Positions 8,492-16,456 of a stretch of DNA of 64,000 bases are shown here, piece by piece; within the stretch, counting starts at the first letter, position 1, and the number at the start of each line of letters is the position of its first letter. The notes beneath the pieces are model-generated. The model was not told the DNA's origin. It saw only the letters and a program-made list of their open reading frames with translations, and did not search any database. Origin of the DNA: Candidatus Epulonipiscium viviparus (lineage in GTDB: Bacteria > Bacillota > Clostridia > Lachnospirales > Cellulosilyticaceae); NCBI RefSeq assembly GCF_030708075.1, contig NZ_CP117982.1, positions 2,075,513-2,139,512 of the forward strand, read 5' to 3'. The translations under genes were made by a program, and so were the position numbers.

Positions 8492-9487
8492 ATGAAATTA
8501 AAAAAAATTCTGGGAGTATCGATTTTAAGTGTGGCAATTTTGGGAGCTGTGGCAATGCTATCATCTGCACGCACTGTGGAGACTATCGCAGCAGAAGCTG
8601 TTGAGAAAACTGTTGCTGTCACTGTTGAGAATGAAAAGGGAGAGGCTATTGAAGTTGAGTTTCCGAAAAATCCTAATAGAATTGTTGCATTGAATTTGCA
8701 GACCGTAGATTTTTTAGATGCTGTTGGAATGGGTGACAAAATCGTTGGGATGATTAAAGAGGGAGTGTTCCCAGAGCACCTTCAAAAATATGTTGATGAT
8801 AAAAGTATTGTAAATGTTGGAGGAATGAAAGATGTAGATATGGAAGCCGTGATGTCACTGCAACCAGATGTGATCTTCTCAAGCGATAGAACCGCAACAA
8901 TGTATAAAGAGTTTAGTATGATTGCACCAACGATGGCTGCGTTTGTTGATTATGAAGCTGGATTCATGAATGGCTTTAAAAATTTAGCAGATCAGCACAG
9001 CGCTATTTTTGGTGTGGAAGATGAGCTGGATGAAATAATTACAGAGTACGATGCGAGAATCGAGAGAATTGCTGACTTTGCAGAAGGTAAAACAGCTTTA
9101 TTAGGTATATTTGCGGGCGGATTAAACACGTTGGGCAACGCAGGGCGTGCTTCAATCGTTGTAAATGAAATGGGATTTGAAAACATCGCTGCCGATAAAA
9201 ATATAAACCATGGCAATGTCTCGTCGTATGAAGCTTGGCTTAAATACGATCCAGATTACATGTTTGTATTAGATAAGGACGGGGCTGTGGGGACCAAATC
9301 AGTAGCTGCAAAAGAGCAGATGGAGAAAAATAATCCAGTTATTGCGCAAACATCGGCGTATAAAGAAGGAAAAATCATCTATCTAGAGCCTGCTGATGTC
9401 TGGTATATGGTTGATGGCGGTATTACGGGGATGGATCTTATGATTAGCAACATAGAAGAAGGTCTTGGATTACCAGAATATAAGTAA
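8492..9487 (+). CDS. Siderophore ABC transporter substrate-binding protein (YclQ/FatB-like)
   Basis: 331-residue periplasmic-binding-type protein with the bi-lobed TroA-like fold: PKNPNRIVALNLQTVDFLDAVG (about 57-78) and a QPDVIFSS segment typical of iron-siderophore receptors. It most resembles catecholate/petrobactin receptors such as YclQ, and is presumably the receptor for the permease/ATPase genes at 4022-6728, although an array and another gene lie between. The N-terminus is a Sec signal (KKILGVSILSVAILGAVAML) but, unusually, has no lipobox cysteine, so lipid anchoring is not expected. The start could also be GTG 8486; AAGGGG lies 10 bases before ATG 8492. Confidence 0.85.
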   Translation: MKLKKILGVSILSVAILGAVAMLSSARTVETIAAEAVEKTVAVTVENEKGEAIEVEFPKNPNRIVALNLQTVDFLDAVGMGDKIVGMIKEGVFPEHLQKYVDDKSIVNVGGMKDVDMEAVMSLQPDVIFSSDRTATMYKEFSMIAPTMAAFVDYEAGFMNGFKNLADQHSAIFGVEDELDEIITEYDARIERIADFAEGKTALLGIFAGGLNTLGNAGRASIVVNEMGFENIAADKNINHGNVSSYEAWLKYDPDYMFVLDKDGAVGTKSVAAKEQMEKNNPVIAQTSAYKEGKIIYLEPADVWYMVDGGITGMDLMISNIEEGLGLPEYK

Positions 9488-9528
9488 AAAAAATGAGCAC
9501 TAAAAATTAATAATTGAATATAGAATTG

Positions 9529-9565
9529 AAAAAACCTCAGTGAAGAGATTCGCTAAGGTTTTTTT
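9529..9565. terminator. Bidirectional terminator between convergent genes
   Basis: Arms AAAAAACCT (from about 9529) and AGGTTTTTTT (to 9565), with inner CAGTG/CGCT partial pairing, serve both the binding-protein gene and the minus-strand 78-aa gene. Confidence 0.75.
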
Positions 9566-9569
9566 GTCG

Positions 9570-9806
9570 TTATTTATTTTGTTCTTGCTGTTTATTTTTC
9601 AGATGTCGCTGCTTATGATCTTCCATCCATTGCTTTTTAAGGCACTGTAGCATTTCTGTAAGCACTGTTCTGTCGTCTTCTGAAAGAGAAACTAGCAATT
9701 CGGTTTCGTCAATTCCATGCTGTTGCATTTTTGAACTCTTAATCTCGGCTATTTGTCCACACTCTGAGATAAGTTTTAATAAAGGATCTTTGCACACTGA
9801 TTTCAT
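9570..9806 (-). CDS. Small hypothetical protein, 78 aa, resembling the C-terminal helix of MarR regulators
   Basis: 78 residues, Cys/Lys/Gln-rich, with the segment LSEDDRTVLTEMLQCLKKQW that looks like the C-terminal dimerisation helix of MarR-family regulators. No winged-helix DNA-binding part is present. The ribosome site AGGAGG lies 8 bases before the ATG. Upstream is a strongly palindromic control region, consistent with a regulated gene. Not otherwise recognised; it could be a short regulator, a MarR remnant or an unrelated helical protein. Confidence 0.6.
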   Translation of the reverse strand: MKSVCKDPLLKLISECGQIAEIKSSKMQQHGIDETELLVSLSEDDRTVLTEMLQCLKKQWMEDHKQRHLKNKQQEQNK

Positions 9807-9821
9807 GAAATTCCTCCTATA

Positions 9822-9855
9822 AGGTTAGTTATATATAACGTAGTTATGTTAACCT
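9822..9855. promoter_or_regulatory. Nested palindromes upstream of the 78-aa gene
   Basis: The outer inverted repeat AGGTTA (9822-9827) / TAACCT (9850-9855) encloses a perfect 12-bp palindrome GTTATATATAAC (9828-9839). It lies just upstream of the minus-strand ribosome site, in promoter position. The half-site resembles the DtxR-type TTAGGTTA; the binding protein is unknown. Confidence 0.5.
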
Positions 9856-9931
9856 AAACTAATTTGTTTGTCAATAGCATTTATGGAAATAATTGTATAT
9901 TATAATAATGATTTGGTGTCATGAAATACCA

Positions 9932-9960
9932 TTGCAACACAATATCTGCTGCTATATAAT
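9932..9960 (+). promoter_or_regulatory. Sigma-A-type promoter of murP-mupG
   Basis: TTGCAA (9932-9937), 17-base spacer, TATAAT (9955-9960), 35 bases before the murP-like ATG. Confidence 0.65.
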
Positions 9961-9995
9961 GAAACAATATTATATGTGTAAAAAGGAGAAAACTT

Positions 9996-11408
9996 ATGGA
10001 TAATACTATACTAGTAGATAACATCTTAAAATCGCTTGGTGGTATAGATAATATTGCTAAAGTAGAAAACTGTATGACACGGTTGCGCATTGATGTGATA
10101 GATGATTCCAAAACTGATATCGAGGCGATAAAAAAACTTCCTGGAGTGGTAGGTGTTGTAGAAGCCGGAACATATAAACAAATTGTAGTGGGGCCAGGCA
10201 AATCTACCAAGCTTGCGAGTATTGCAAAATCGAAAATTGGTGAACCCCAACTGGGTGATTGGAAATCAAATAAAAATGCTATAAAAAATGAGCAAAAGCA
10301 AAATAAATTTAAGTCAGGACTAAAAGTTATCGGAGAAATATTTATTCCGTTATTGCCAGCCATAATTGCCGCAGGAATTTTAAATGGCTTAAGTGGACTG
10401 ATTGCAAACTTGCAAGTGACTAACTCGCTTCCAGCAGCAGGTGCTTGGGAGATCATAAGACAGATGTTTGCATTGATAGGCGGAAGCTTTTTGGGATATT
10501 TTGCAATCTTTACGGGCATTAATGCTGCGAGACAATTTGGTGCCACTCTGGCTCTTGGCGGTATGCTGGGTGCCATGAGCATTATGCCTGGTATTAACGG
10601 CATCTCGGCGTTGTTTGGGTGGTATAATGAAGAAGTTCCATTAGACTCTATTTTAACCACTGGCAAGGGTGGAGTTATTGGTATCATTATTGGAGTTTGG
10701 ATTTTGGCCAAAGTAGAAAAAGCGGTTCGAAAAATAATGCCAGATGTACTTGATCTGATTTTTACACCAATGATTACACTAATTATTACTACAGTGGTTT
10801 TCGTTTTTGCAATTATGCCAGCGTCTGGTGTAGTTTCTGATGGATTAGTGGCATCTCTCAGTGTATTAATTAATTCAAGCAGTCCAGTAGTAAATATTAT
10901 TTCGGGTTATGTTTTAGCCGCATTGTTTTTGCCGATGGTTCTCTTGGGGCTTCATCATGGGTTAATTCCAATTTATGCCATCCAATTAGAGCAAATGGGC
11001 GGGGTTTCATTGTTCCCAGTGCTTGCTATGGCAGGTGCAGGTCAGGTGGGTGCAGCGATTGCCATTTATTTTAAAGCTAGAAAGGTAAAAAACACGAATT
11101 TAGTTCAAATTATTTCGGGCGCATTACCAGCTGGTATTTTAGGAATTGGCGAACCATTAATTTATGGAGTAACGCTACCTCTTGGAAAGCCATTTATTAC
11201 TGCAGGCTTGGGTGCGGGGTTTGGCGGAGCATATGTGATGCTTACACACGTTATGGCAAGTGCTTGGGGGCCGTCTGGAATTGTGGCTATTCCTCTTATG
11301 ATGCCAGGATCTATACTTAACTTCACTATAGGTATTTTAATTTCTTATATTGGAGGATTTGTTGCGACTCAGTTTTTAATGAAATCAGAGGATTTAGAGA
11401 AAATTTAA
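9996..11408 (+). CDS. murP: PTS EIIBC component, MurNAc/sucrose-type (MurP-like)
   Basis: 470-residue PTS permease of the glucose-sucrose family. EIIB domain: residues 1-80 with the phosphorylated Cys26 in VENCMTRLR. A linker leads to the EIIC domain (about 105-470) with ten or so membrane helices and the substrate motif GILGIGEPLIYGV. No EIIA domain is attached, so phosphate must come from another EIIA. The next gene is a MupG hydrolase, which points to N-acetylmuramic acid or MurNAc-GlcNAc as substrate. RBS AAGGAG precedes the ATG. Confidence 0.82.
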   Translation: MDNTILVDNILKSLGGIDNIAKVENCMTRLRIDVIDDSKTDIEAIKKLPGVVGVVEAGTYKQIVVGPGKSTKLASIAKSKIGEPQLGDWKSNKNAIKNEQKQNKFKSGLKVIGEIFIPLLPAIIAAGILNGLSGLIANLQVTNSLPAAGAWEIIRQMFALIGGSFLGYFAIFTGINAARQFGATLALGGMLGAMSIMPGINGISALFGWYNEEVPLDSILTTGKGGVIGIIIGVWILAKVEKAVRKIMPDVLDLIFTPMITLIITTVVFVFAIMPASGVVSDGLVASLSVLINSSSPVVNIISGYVLAALFLPMVLLGLHHGLIPIYAIQLEQMGGVSLFPVLAMAGAGQVGAAIAIYFKARKVKNTNLVQIISGALPAGILGIGEPLIYGVTLPLGKPFITAGLGAGFGGAYVMLTHVMASAWGPSGIVAIPLMMPGSILNFTIGILISYIGGFVATQFLMKSEDLEKI

Positions 11409-11415
11409 ATTTACG

Positions 11416-11446
11416 AAGGGGGCTGTATGTTTGCAGTCCTTTTTTT
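11416..11446 (+). terminator. Possible intercistronic attenuator between murP and mupG
   Basis: AAGGG..GCTG (from 11416) can pair with CAGTCCTT (to 11441) with a two-base bulge, followed by a run of T. It sits between the two cistrons and would reduce readthrough into mupG. Confidence 0.4.
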
Positions 11447-11459
11447 AAGGAGAATTATT

Positions 11460-12470
11460 ATGAAAATGGGCTATTCGGTTTATGTTTCAACATTTGAGCA
11501 GCAGAAAACTTTTTTAGAAAAGGTTGCTGCAAAAATCATTTTTACTTCTTTGCATATTCCTGAAGAAATAGGAGAGTCGTATAAGAAAGATGCGTTAAAT
11601 ATGCTTGCTTGGTTAAAGGAAAGAGAGTTTTGTGTAATTGCCGATATATCCACACATACGCTTAAGCAATTTAATAGCTCTTCTATAATAGAACTTGCAA
11701 AGCGATTGAATATAGGTATGCTACGAATTGATTATGGATTTAGCGTAGATGAGATAGTTACTGCGGCATCGGCATATCCGCTTGTATTTAACGCATCCAC
11801 TGTGGATATAGCAACTGCCAAATTAATTCAAGCAAATGTAGGCAATATAAAAGCTATACACAACTTTTATCCTCACGCATATACAGCTTTGAGCACCGCG
11901 CGGTTTGATCAGATTAATACTGCATTACAAAGTCAGCAAATAGAAGTATTTGGATTTGTTCCCAATATTGAATCGCCTAGAGGTCCTATATACGAAGGAC
12001 TACCAACATTAGAGCATCAACGCAAAACTTCACCGTATGTAAATGCTATAGAAATATGGACCAAGGTTAACTATCTCTTGCTAGGAGATTTGGCGATGGA
12101 TGATCAGGAGCTTGAGTGGATCAAAAAGTTGGAGAAGGACAATGTCATAACTATTCCTGCTGCAATCGAATATGAATATCTTTATAATCGGGTATTTACT
12201 ATTCGCATAGATTCTTCAGAATACGTATTGCGACTTCAAGAATCTCGAGATAGGGAAATTAAGGAACACAACTGCGTTGCGCGAGAGGTTGGAGATATCA
12301 CTTGTGACAATATTAAATATCTGAGATATAGCGGAGAAGTACAAATTATCAAAGTGCGATTACCACAAGATGATAGAGTGAATGTTATCGGAAAAATTGC
12401 TACTAAATATAAAAATATCTGTAACTTCATATCAAATGGCTCTAAAATTGAATTTGTTAAGTATATATAA
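11460..12470 (+). CDS. mupG: 6-phospho-N-acetylmuramidase, MupG/DUF871 family
   Basis: 336-residue protein of the DUF871 family, founded by MupG, which cleaves MurNAc-6-phosphate-GlcNAc after PTS uptake of the cell-wall disaccharide. It has an N-terminal TIM-barrel (MGYSVYVSTFEQQ, then IFTSLHIPEE, LRIDYGFS and NFYPHAYTALS) and a C-terminal domain with LGDLAMDDQEL. An upstream in-frame ATG at 11427 precedes the AAGGAG site, so the ATG at 11460 is chosen. It is paired with the MurP-like permease; neither MurQ etherase nor MurR regulator is present nearby, so later steps are encoded elsewhere. Cytoplasmic. Confidence 0.82.
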   Translation: MKMGYSVYVSTFEQQKTFLEKVAAKIIFTSLHIPEEIGESYKKDALNMLAWLKEREFCVIADISTHTLKQFNSSSIIELAKRLNIGMLRIDYGFSVDEIVTAASAYPLVFNASTVDIATAKLIQANVGNIKAIHNFYPHAYTALSTARFDQINTALQSQQIEVFGFVPNIESPRGPIYEGLPTLEHQRKTSPYVNAIEIWTKVNYLLLGDLAMDDQELEWIKKLEKDNVITIPAAIEYEYLYNRVFTIRIDSSEYVLRLQESRDREIKEHNCVAREVGDITCDNIKYLRYSGEVQIIKVRLPQDDRVNVIGKIATKYKNICNFISNGSKIEFVKYI

Positions 12471-12492
12471 GCTCTAAATTTTTCGAAAAATC

Positions 12493-12690
12493 AGTTGTAT
12501 ACATCTAAATATGTTGGAACACACAAAAATATTGAATAATAATTTAGAATCAAGTCTAATTATTGTTGTTGAAAATTAAATTTTAAAACCTCATAAAATG
12601 CATTGACACAAAATGTTAAATATTGTATAATAAAAAACATAAAAATTATAAATTTATATTTAATATTTAGGCAATAATAGTTGTATACAT
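12493..12690 (+). promoter_or_regulatory. Control region of the oxidoreductase operon: promoter with flanking 12-bp repeats
   Basis: A consensus promoter, TTGACA (12603-12608), 17-base spacer, TATAAT (12626-12631), lies 108 bases before the ATG. It is flanked by two identical 12-bp direct repeats AGTTGTATACAT (12493-12504 and 12679-12690), each centred on the palindrome GTATAC, the kind of half-site bound by GntR- or LacI-family sugar regulators. The pair could support DNA looping. No regulator gene is adjacent. Confidence 0.6.
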
Positions 12691-12738
12691 GAAAACGCAT
12701 AGGCATATGTTTGAATAACAGTGATTTGGAGGTTGAAT

Positions 12739-13935
12739 ATGAAAAAAGTTCGATTAGGGATTATTGGAATAGGACAGCAAGGTGGATTTTATTTGGGAGC
12801 AATGACCGGGGTTGCGATTAATCCTGGAGGAATGCCTATTCAAGGCAAAGCAGATCTTGATCAAATAGAAGTAACGGCGATATGCGATATCGATCCTGAA
12901 AAAAGAGATCGAGTTGCACAATTGCTTCCGGAAATAAAAGTTTATGACGACTATATAAAGATGTTAGACAGTGGCGAAGTAGATGCGGTTGTAACTACAG
13001 TACCTCATTATCTACATCCAGTGATCGGGGTCGATGCCTTAAAAAGAGACATTCATGTGTTACTTGAAAAGCCTGCAGGAGTTTATACAAAGCAAGTACA
13101 AGAAGTCATAGACATGGCCAACTCAAAGCCAAATTTAACTTTTGCTGTGTATTTTAATCAAAGAATGAATCCGTTGTATCGTAAATTAAAAGAAATTATT
13201 TCTAATGGTGAGATTGGTAAAATTCGTAGGACTAATTGGCTGATCACGACTTGGTATCGTCCTCAGGCGTATTATAATATGTCCAGCTGGCGTGCAACCT
13301 GGAAAGGTGAAGGTGGCGGCGTGTTAGTTAACCAGGCTCCGCATCAAATTGATTTATTGCAGTGGTTGTGTGGAATGCCCAAAAAAGTATATGCAAAGTG
13401 TCAGTATGGATTTCAAAGAGATATTGCTGTAGAAGATGATGTGACCGCCGTGTTGGATTATGGAGATGGAGCAACGGGTGTTCTAATCACTTGCACACAC
13501 GATTTGATTGGTAGCGATCGCTTAGAAATACATGGCGACAAAGGCAAAATCGTTGTCAATAATTCTCAGACTGCAACTGTTACGAGATTAAAAGAGACTG
13601 AACAAGAAGTTAATGCGCAGACCAAAGATTTGATGAGTGTATTTAAACTGATGATGGGTGCGAATGCTGGTGAAAATGATTTATTCGAAGTAGAAACTAT
13701 CGAATTTGATAATGTATGGGGACAACAACATATGGACGTTCTCAGAAATTTTGCTGCCAATATTGTAGACGGGACTCCGTTAGTTGCTCCAGGATCTGAT
13801 GGTATAAATGGCGTTCGTCTTGCAAATGCGATTCATTTATCTAGTTGGCTAGGAGAAGAAGTGAGTGTCGACTTTGATGAAAACTTCTTCTTAGAAAAGT
13901 TACAAGAAAAAATTGATGCAGAGAAGGAGAAATAA
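12739..13935 (+). CDS. Gfo/Idh/MocA-family NAD(P)-dependent sugar oxidoreductase
   Basis: 398-residue protein with an N-terminal Rossmann fold (LGIIGIGQQGG, residues 6-15) and the family signature EKPAG at 110-114, whose lysine is catalytic. The C-terminal alpha/beta domain carries GGGVLVNQAPHQIDLLQW, with the His-x3-Asp pair normally contacting substrate. Such enzymes oxidise or epimerise cyclitols and sugars. GGAGG before 12739 sets the start; the upstream ATG at 12721 has no ribosome site. It is followed with a 1-base gap by a sugar isomerase and then a symporter, so it belongs to a catabolic operon for an unidentified sugar or inositol-like compound. Confidence 0.85.
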   Translation: MKKVRLGIIGIGQQGGFYLGAMTGVAINPGGMPIQGKADLDQIEVTAICDIDPEKRDRVAQLLPEIKVYDDYIKMLDSGEVDAVVTTVPHYLHPVIGVDALKRDIHVLLEKPAGVYTKQVQEVIDMANSKPNLTFAVYFNQRMNPLYRKLKEIISNGEIGKIRRTNWLITTWYRPQAYYNMSSWRATWKGEGGGVLVNQAPHQIDLLQWLCGMPKKVYAKCQYGFQRDIAVEDDVTAVLDYGDGATGVLITCTHDLIGSDRLEIHGDKGKIVVNNSQTATVTRLKETEQEVNAQTKDLMSVFKLMMGANAGENDLFEVETIEFDNVWGQQHMDVLRNFAANIVDGTPLVAPGSDGINGVRLANAIHLSSWLGEEVSVDFDENFFLEKLQEKIDAEKEK

Positions 13936-13936
13936 A

Positions 13937-14785
13937 ATGGCAAAATTTGGTGTTCAAATGATGATGCTGAAAACGAAAGTTGAAGAAGAAGGCATCTATA
14001 ATGTAATGAAAAAAATTAAGGATATTGGATTTACCAGCTTGGAAATTTCTCAGATTCCGATGACTGCTGAAAATGTAGCTCAGATGCAACGGGCGTGTAA
14101 AGATTTTGATATGGAAATAGGTGCGCTAAGCGCAGCAACCGAGCCAATGTTTCCGGGAATGGAGTCGTTATCAACACACTACGATAAAATCGTTGCCGAT
14201 TGTAAAGCTCTAAATTGCAATTTTCTTAGAATAGGGATGATGCCGTTTAATGTATTAGGCAACAAGGATGCTTTCGTGGCATTTGCTAAGAAGTGCGATG
14301 ACTATGCTACAAAATTAGCTGAGGAAGGCATTAAGCTGTATTATCATAATCACCATGTCGAATTTATTAAATATGATGGTCAAATTCTACTAGATATATT
14401 AAAAGAAGAAACTACTCACTTGGGCTTTGAAATTGATGTCCATTGGGCGCAGAGGGCAGGCGTTAATCCTGTTGAGCTGATTAAGAAATATGCCGGCAGA
14501 CTGGATCTTGTGCATCTAAAAGATTATAGAATAGCAGAACCGAATTTTGAAGATGTAGATTTTAAGGATGTTCCAACAGTAATGCAGCGCTTTATTCAGG
14601 TGATTCAGTTTGCGGAAATTGGAGAGGGTAACCTGGATTTCAAAGCCATTGTAGATGCTAGTCTTGTGGCTGATGCAAAGTATTTATTCATAGAACAAGA
14701 TGATACCTATGGCAAAGATCCATATGAGAGTTTACAGATTTCAAAAGATGCATTAGTAAATTTAGGCTATACAAATTTATTATAA
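13937..14785 (+). CDS. Sugar phosphate isomerase/epimerase, xylose-isomerase-like TIM barrel
   Basis: 282-residue AP-endonuclease-2/xylose-isomerase-type TIM barrel. Metal and substrate residues are visible in YYHNHHVEF (about 138-146), FEIDVHWAQRAG (about 164-175), LVHLKDY (about 192-198) and a C-terminal FIEQDDTYG. Start chosen at 13937 behind AAGGAG; earlier ATGs lie inside the oxidoreductase. Families like this interconvert keto-inositols or sugars made by Gfo/Idh partners, which matches the upstream neighbour. Confidence 0.82.
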   Translation: MAKFGVQMMMLKTKVEEEGIYNVMKKIKDIGFTSLEISQIPMTAENVAQMQRACKDFDMEIGALSAATEPMFPGMESLSTHYDKIVADCKALNCNFLRIGMMPFNVLGNKDAFVAFAKKCDDYATKLAEEGIKLYYHNHHVEFIKYDGQILLDILKEETTHLGFEIDVHWAQRAGVNPVELIKKYAGRLDLVHLKDYRIAEPNFEDVDFKDVPTVMQRFIQVIQFAEIGEGNLDFKAIVDASLVADAKYLFIEQDDTYGKDPYESLQISKDALVNLGYTNLL

Positions 14786-14795
14786 AGTAATGATT

Positions 14796-14825
14796 ACCAC
14801 GGCAAAACTCAACCTCTGCCGTGGT
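14796..14825 (+). other. Intercistronic hairpin before the symporter gene
   Basis: Perfect 9-bp arms ACCACGGCA (14796-14804) and TGCCGTGGT (14817-14825), without a T-run. It lies between isomerase stop and symporter ribosome site and probably tunes mRNA stability or expression. Confidence 0.6.
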
Positions 14826-14842
14826 TAGAAATGGAGGACACT

Positions 14843-16282
14843 ATGGATACAGAAATAAAATATAACCGAGCGCATGTATGGCAAATTGGATTATTTGCAT
14901 TTAATAATACGGCAACGAATACTATGTTGCTTATCATGGCGTATGTATCGTTTTATGCAAATGGTGTTGCTGGAATTGCGGTAATGACCATATCGACGCT
15001 ACTTACTGCAATGAGAATTTTTGACGGCATCACAGATCCGATAATTGGGTATTTAATCGATAAAACAGATTCTAAATTCGGAAAATTTCGTCCAGCAATG
15101 ATTTTGGGATATCTAATTATGGTAGTGGCAATGGCGATTTTATATACAACTTTACATATAGTGCCAGAGGGCATTAGAATAATATATTTTGTCTTAGTTT
15201 ATGGATTATATATCGTGGGGTATACATTTCAAACTGCATGTACAAAGGCAGCGCAGGCTTGTTTAACTAATGATCCAAAACAGCGTCCTTTATTTACGTT
15301 ATTTGATACAATATGGGGAACAATCTTAGTTACCGCGAGCCCTATTATAGTAGCGAATTTGGTAGAAATACACGGTGATTTTTCACTGGATTTCTTTTTT
15401 CAATTTGTGCCAGCTTATGTAGCGCTTTCGGGAGTGTTTACCGTGCTTGCGATAATCGGTATCGCCAAGAAAGATAAAAAAGAATTTTTCGGAATAGGAA
15501 ATACAACAAAAGTTGGTTTTAAAGATTATGTAGATGTAATCAAACACAACCGTGCAATACAGATGTTGATAGTTGCTGCTGCTAGCGATAAGTTAGCTCT
15601 TACAGTTGCTGGAAATGCGGTGATTGCAGTTATTATATACGGCATAGTAGCAGGAGACTTTGGGCTTTCTGGAGACGTTGCCGCTTATACCGCTATCCCC
15701 AAAATCATTATTGTGTTTATCGGAATCCAATATGCGCGTAAGCTGGGACAGAAAAAAGCTTTGATTGCTTCGACTTGGCTTTCTATCATAACATATTTAG
15801 TGTTGGGTGCGTTGATCTTATGGGGGCCTATGACCATATTAAATGTAACAGAAATTAATACATTTACAATTTTATATATTGTAGTATTTATATTGATGGG
15901 ATCATTTGCCGCCATTGCGTCGGGGATTGTAATTCCGATGATTGCCGATTGTTCGGATTATGAAACAGCTCGAACCGGCAGATATATACCAGGAATGATG
16001 GGAACACTATTTTCGTTTATTGATAAGCTAGTTTCGTCGTTAGCGACAACGATTGTGGGCTTCGGAATGGTTGCCATAGGATTTGCCGACGTATTTCCAA
16101 CAGTAGATACAGTATACACAGATGCGCTAAAATATATGGGCGTGTTCTTATTTATTGGATTACCAATTATAGGATTCATTTGCACCTTAATAGGAATGAA
16201 GTTTTATCCTTTGACTGCTGAAAAAATGTGTGAAATACAAGAACAAATTGCCGGAATTAAAGAAAATAATAATGCAGAATAA
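14843..16282 (+). CDS. GPH-family sugar:cation symporter (MFS)
   Basis: 479-residue membrane protein with about 12 hydrophobic segments. The glycoside-pentoside-hexuronide signature is clear: RIFDGITDPIIGYLIDKTDSKFGKFRP (about 57-83) and CSDYETARTGRYIPGMMGTLFSFIDKL in the second half. It couples sugar uptake to Na+ or H+. GGAGG precedes the ATG at 14843; an ATG at 14831 lies before that site. As the third gene of the operon it presumably imports the substrate of the preceding oxidoreductase and isomerase. Confidence 0.88.
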   Translation: MDTEIKYNRAHVWQIGLFAFNNTATNTMLLIMAYVSFYANGVAGIAVMTISTLLTAMRIFDGITDPIIGYLIDKTDSKFGKFRPAMILGYLIMVVAMAILYTTLHIVPEGIRIIYFVLVYGLYIVGYTFQTACTKAAQACLTNDPKQRPLFTLFDTIWGTILVTASPIIVANLVEIHGDFSLDFFFQFVPAYVALSGVFTVLAIIGIAKKDKKEFFGIGNTTKVGFKDYVDVIKHNRAIQMLIVAAASDKLALTVAGNAVIAVIIYGIVAGDFGLSGDVAAYTAIPKIIIVFIGIQYARKLGQKKALIASTWLSIITYLVLGALILWGPMTILNVTEINTFTILYIVVFILMGSFAAIASGIVIPMIADCSDYETARTGRYIPGMMGTLFSFIDKLVSSLATTIVGFGMVAIGFADVFPTVDTVYTDALKYMGVFLFIGLPIIGFICTLIGMKFYPLTAEKMCEIQEQIAGIKENNNAE

Positions 16283-16287
16283 ACTGT

Positions 16288-16324
16288 GGGTTCATCGAAT
16301 TTTACTTTCGATGGGCTTTTTTAT
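16288..16324 (+). terminator. Terminator of the oxidoreductase-isomerase-symporter operon
   Basis: Arms TTCATCGAA (from 16291) and TTCGATGGG (to about 16315), followed by CTTTTTT. Confidence 0.8.
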
Positions 16325-16366
16325 TTATAGAATTTTACCTGTGAAAATAAATTTACTGCATTGATC

Positions 16367-16415
16367 AAAGTGAAATTAAATAACACTTTACAAGAATAAA
16401 TAAATTCAGTATAAT
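16367..16415 (+). promoter_or_regulatory. Promoter and inverted repeat of the thiolase/CoA-transferase operon
   Basis: TTTACA (16387-16392), 17-base spacer, TATAAT (16410-16415). An inverted repeat AAAGTG (16367-16372) / CACTTT (16384-16389) overlaps the -35 box and may be an operator. Confidence 0.55.
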
Positions 16416-16456
16416 AAATTGGTTAAAACATAAACACATTATAGTCGGAGGAAGTT

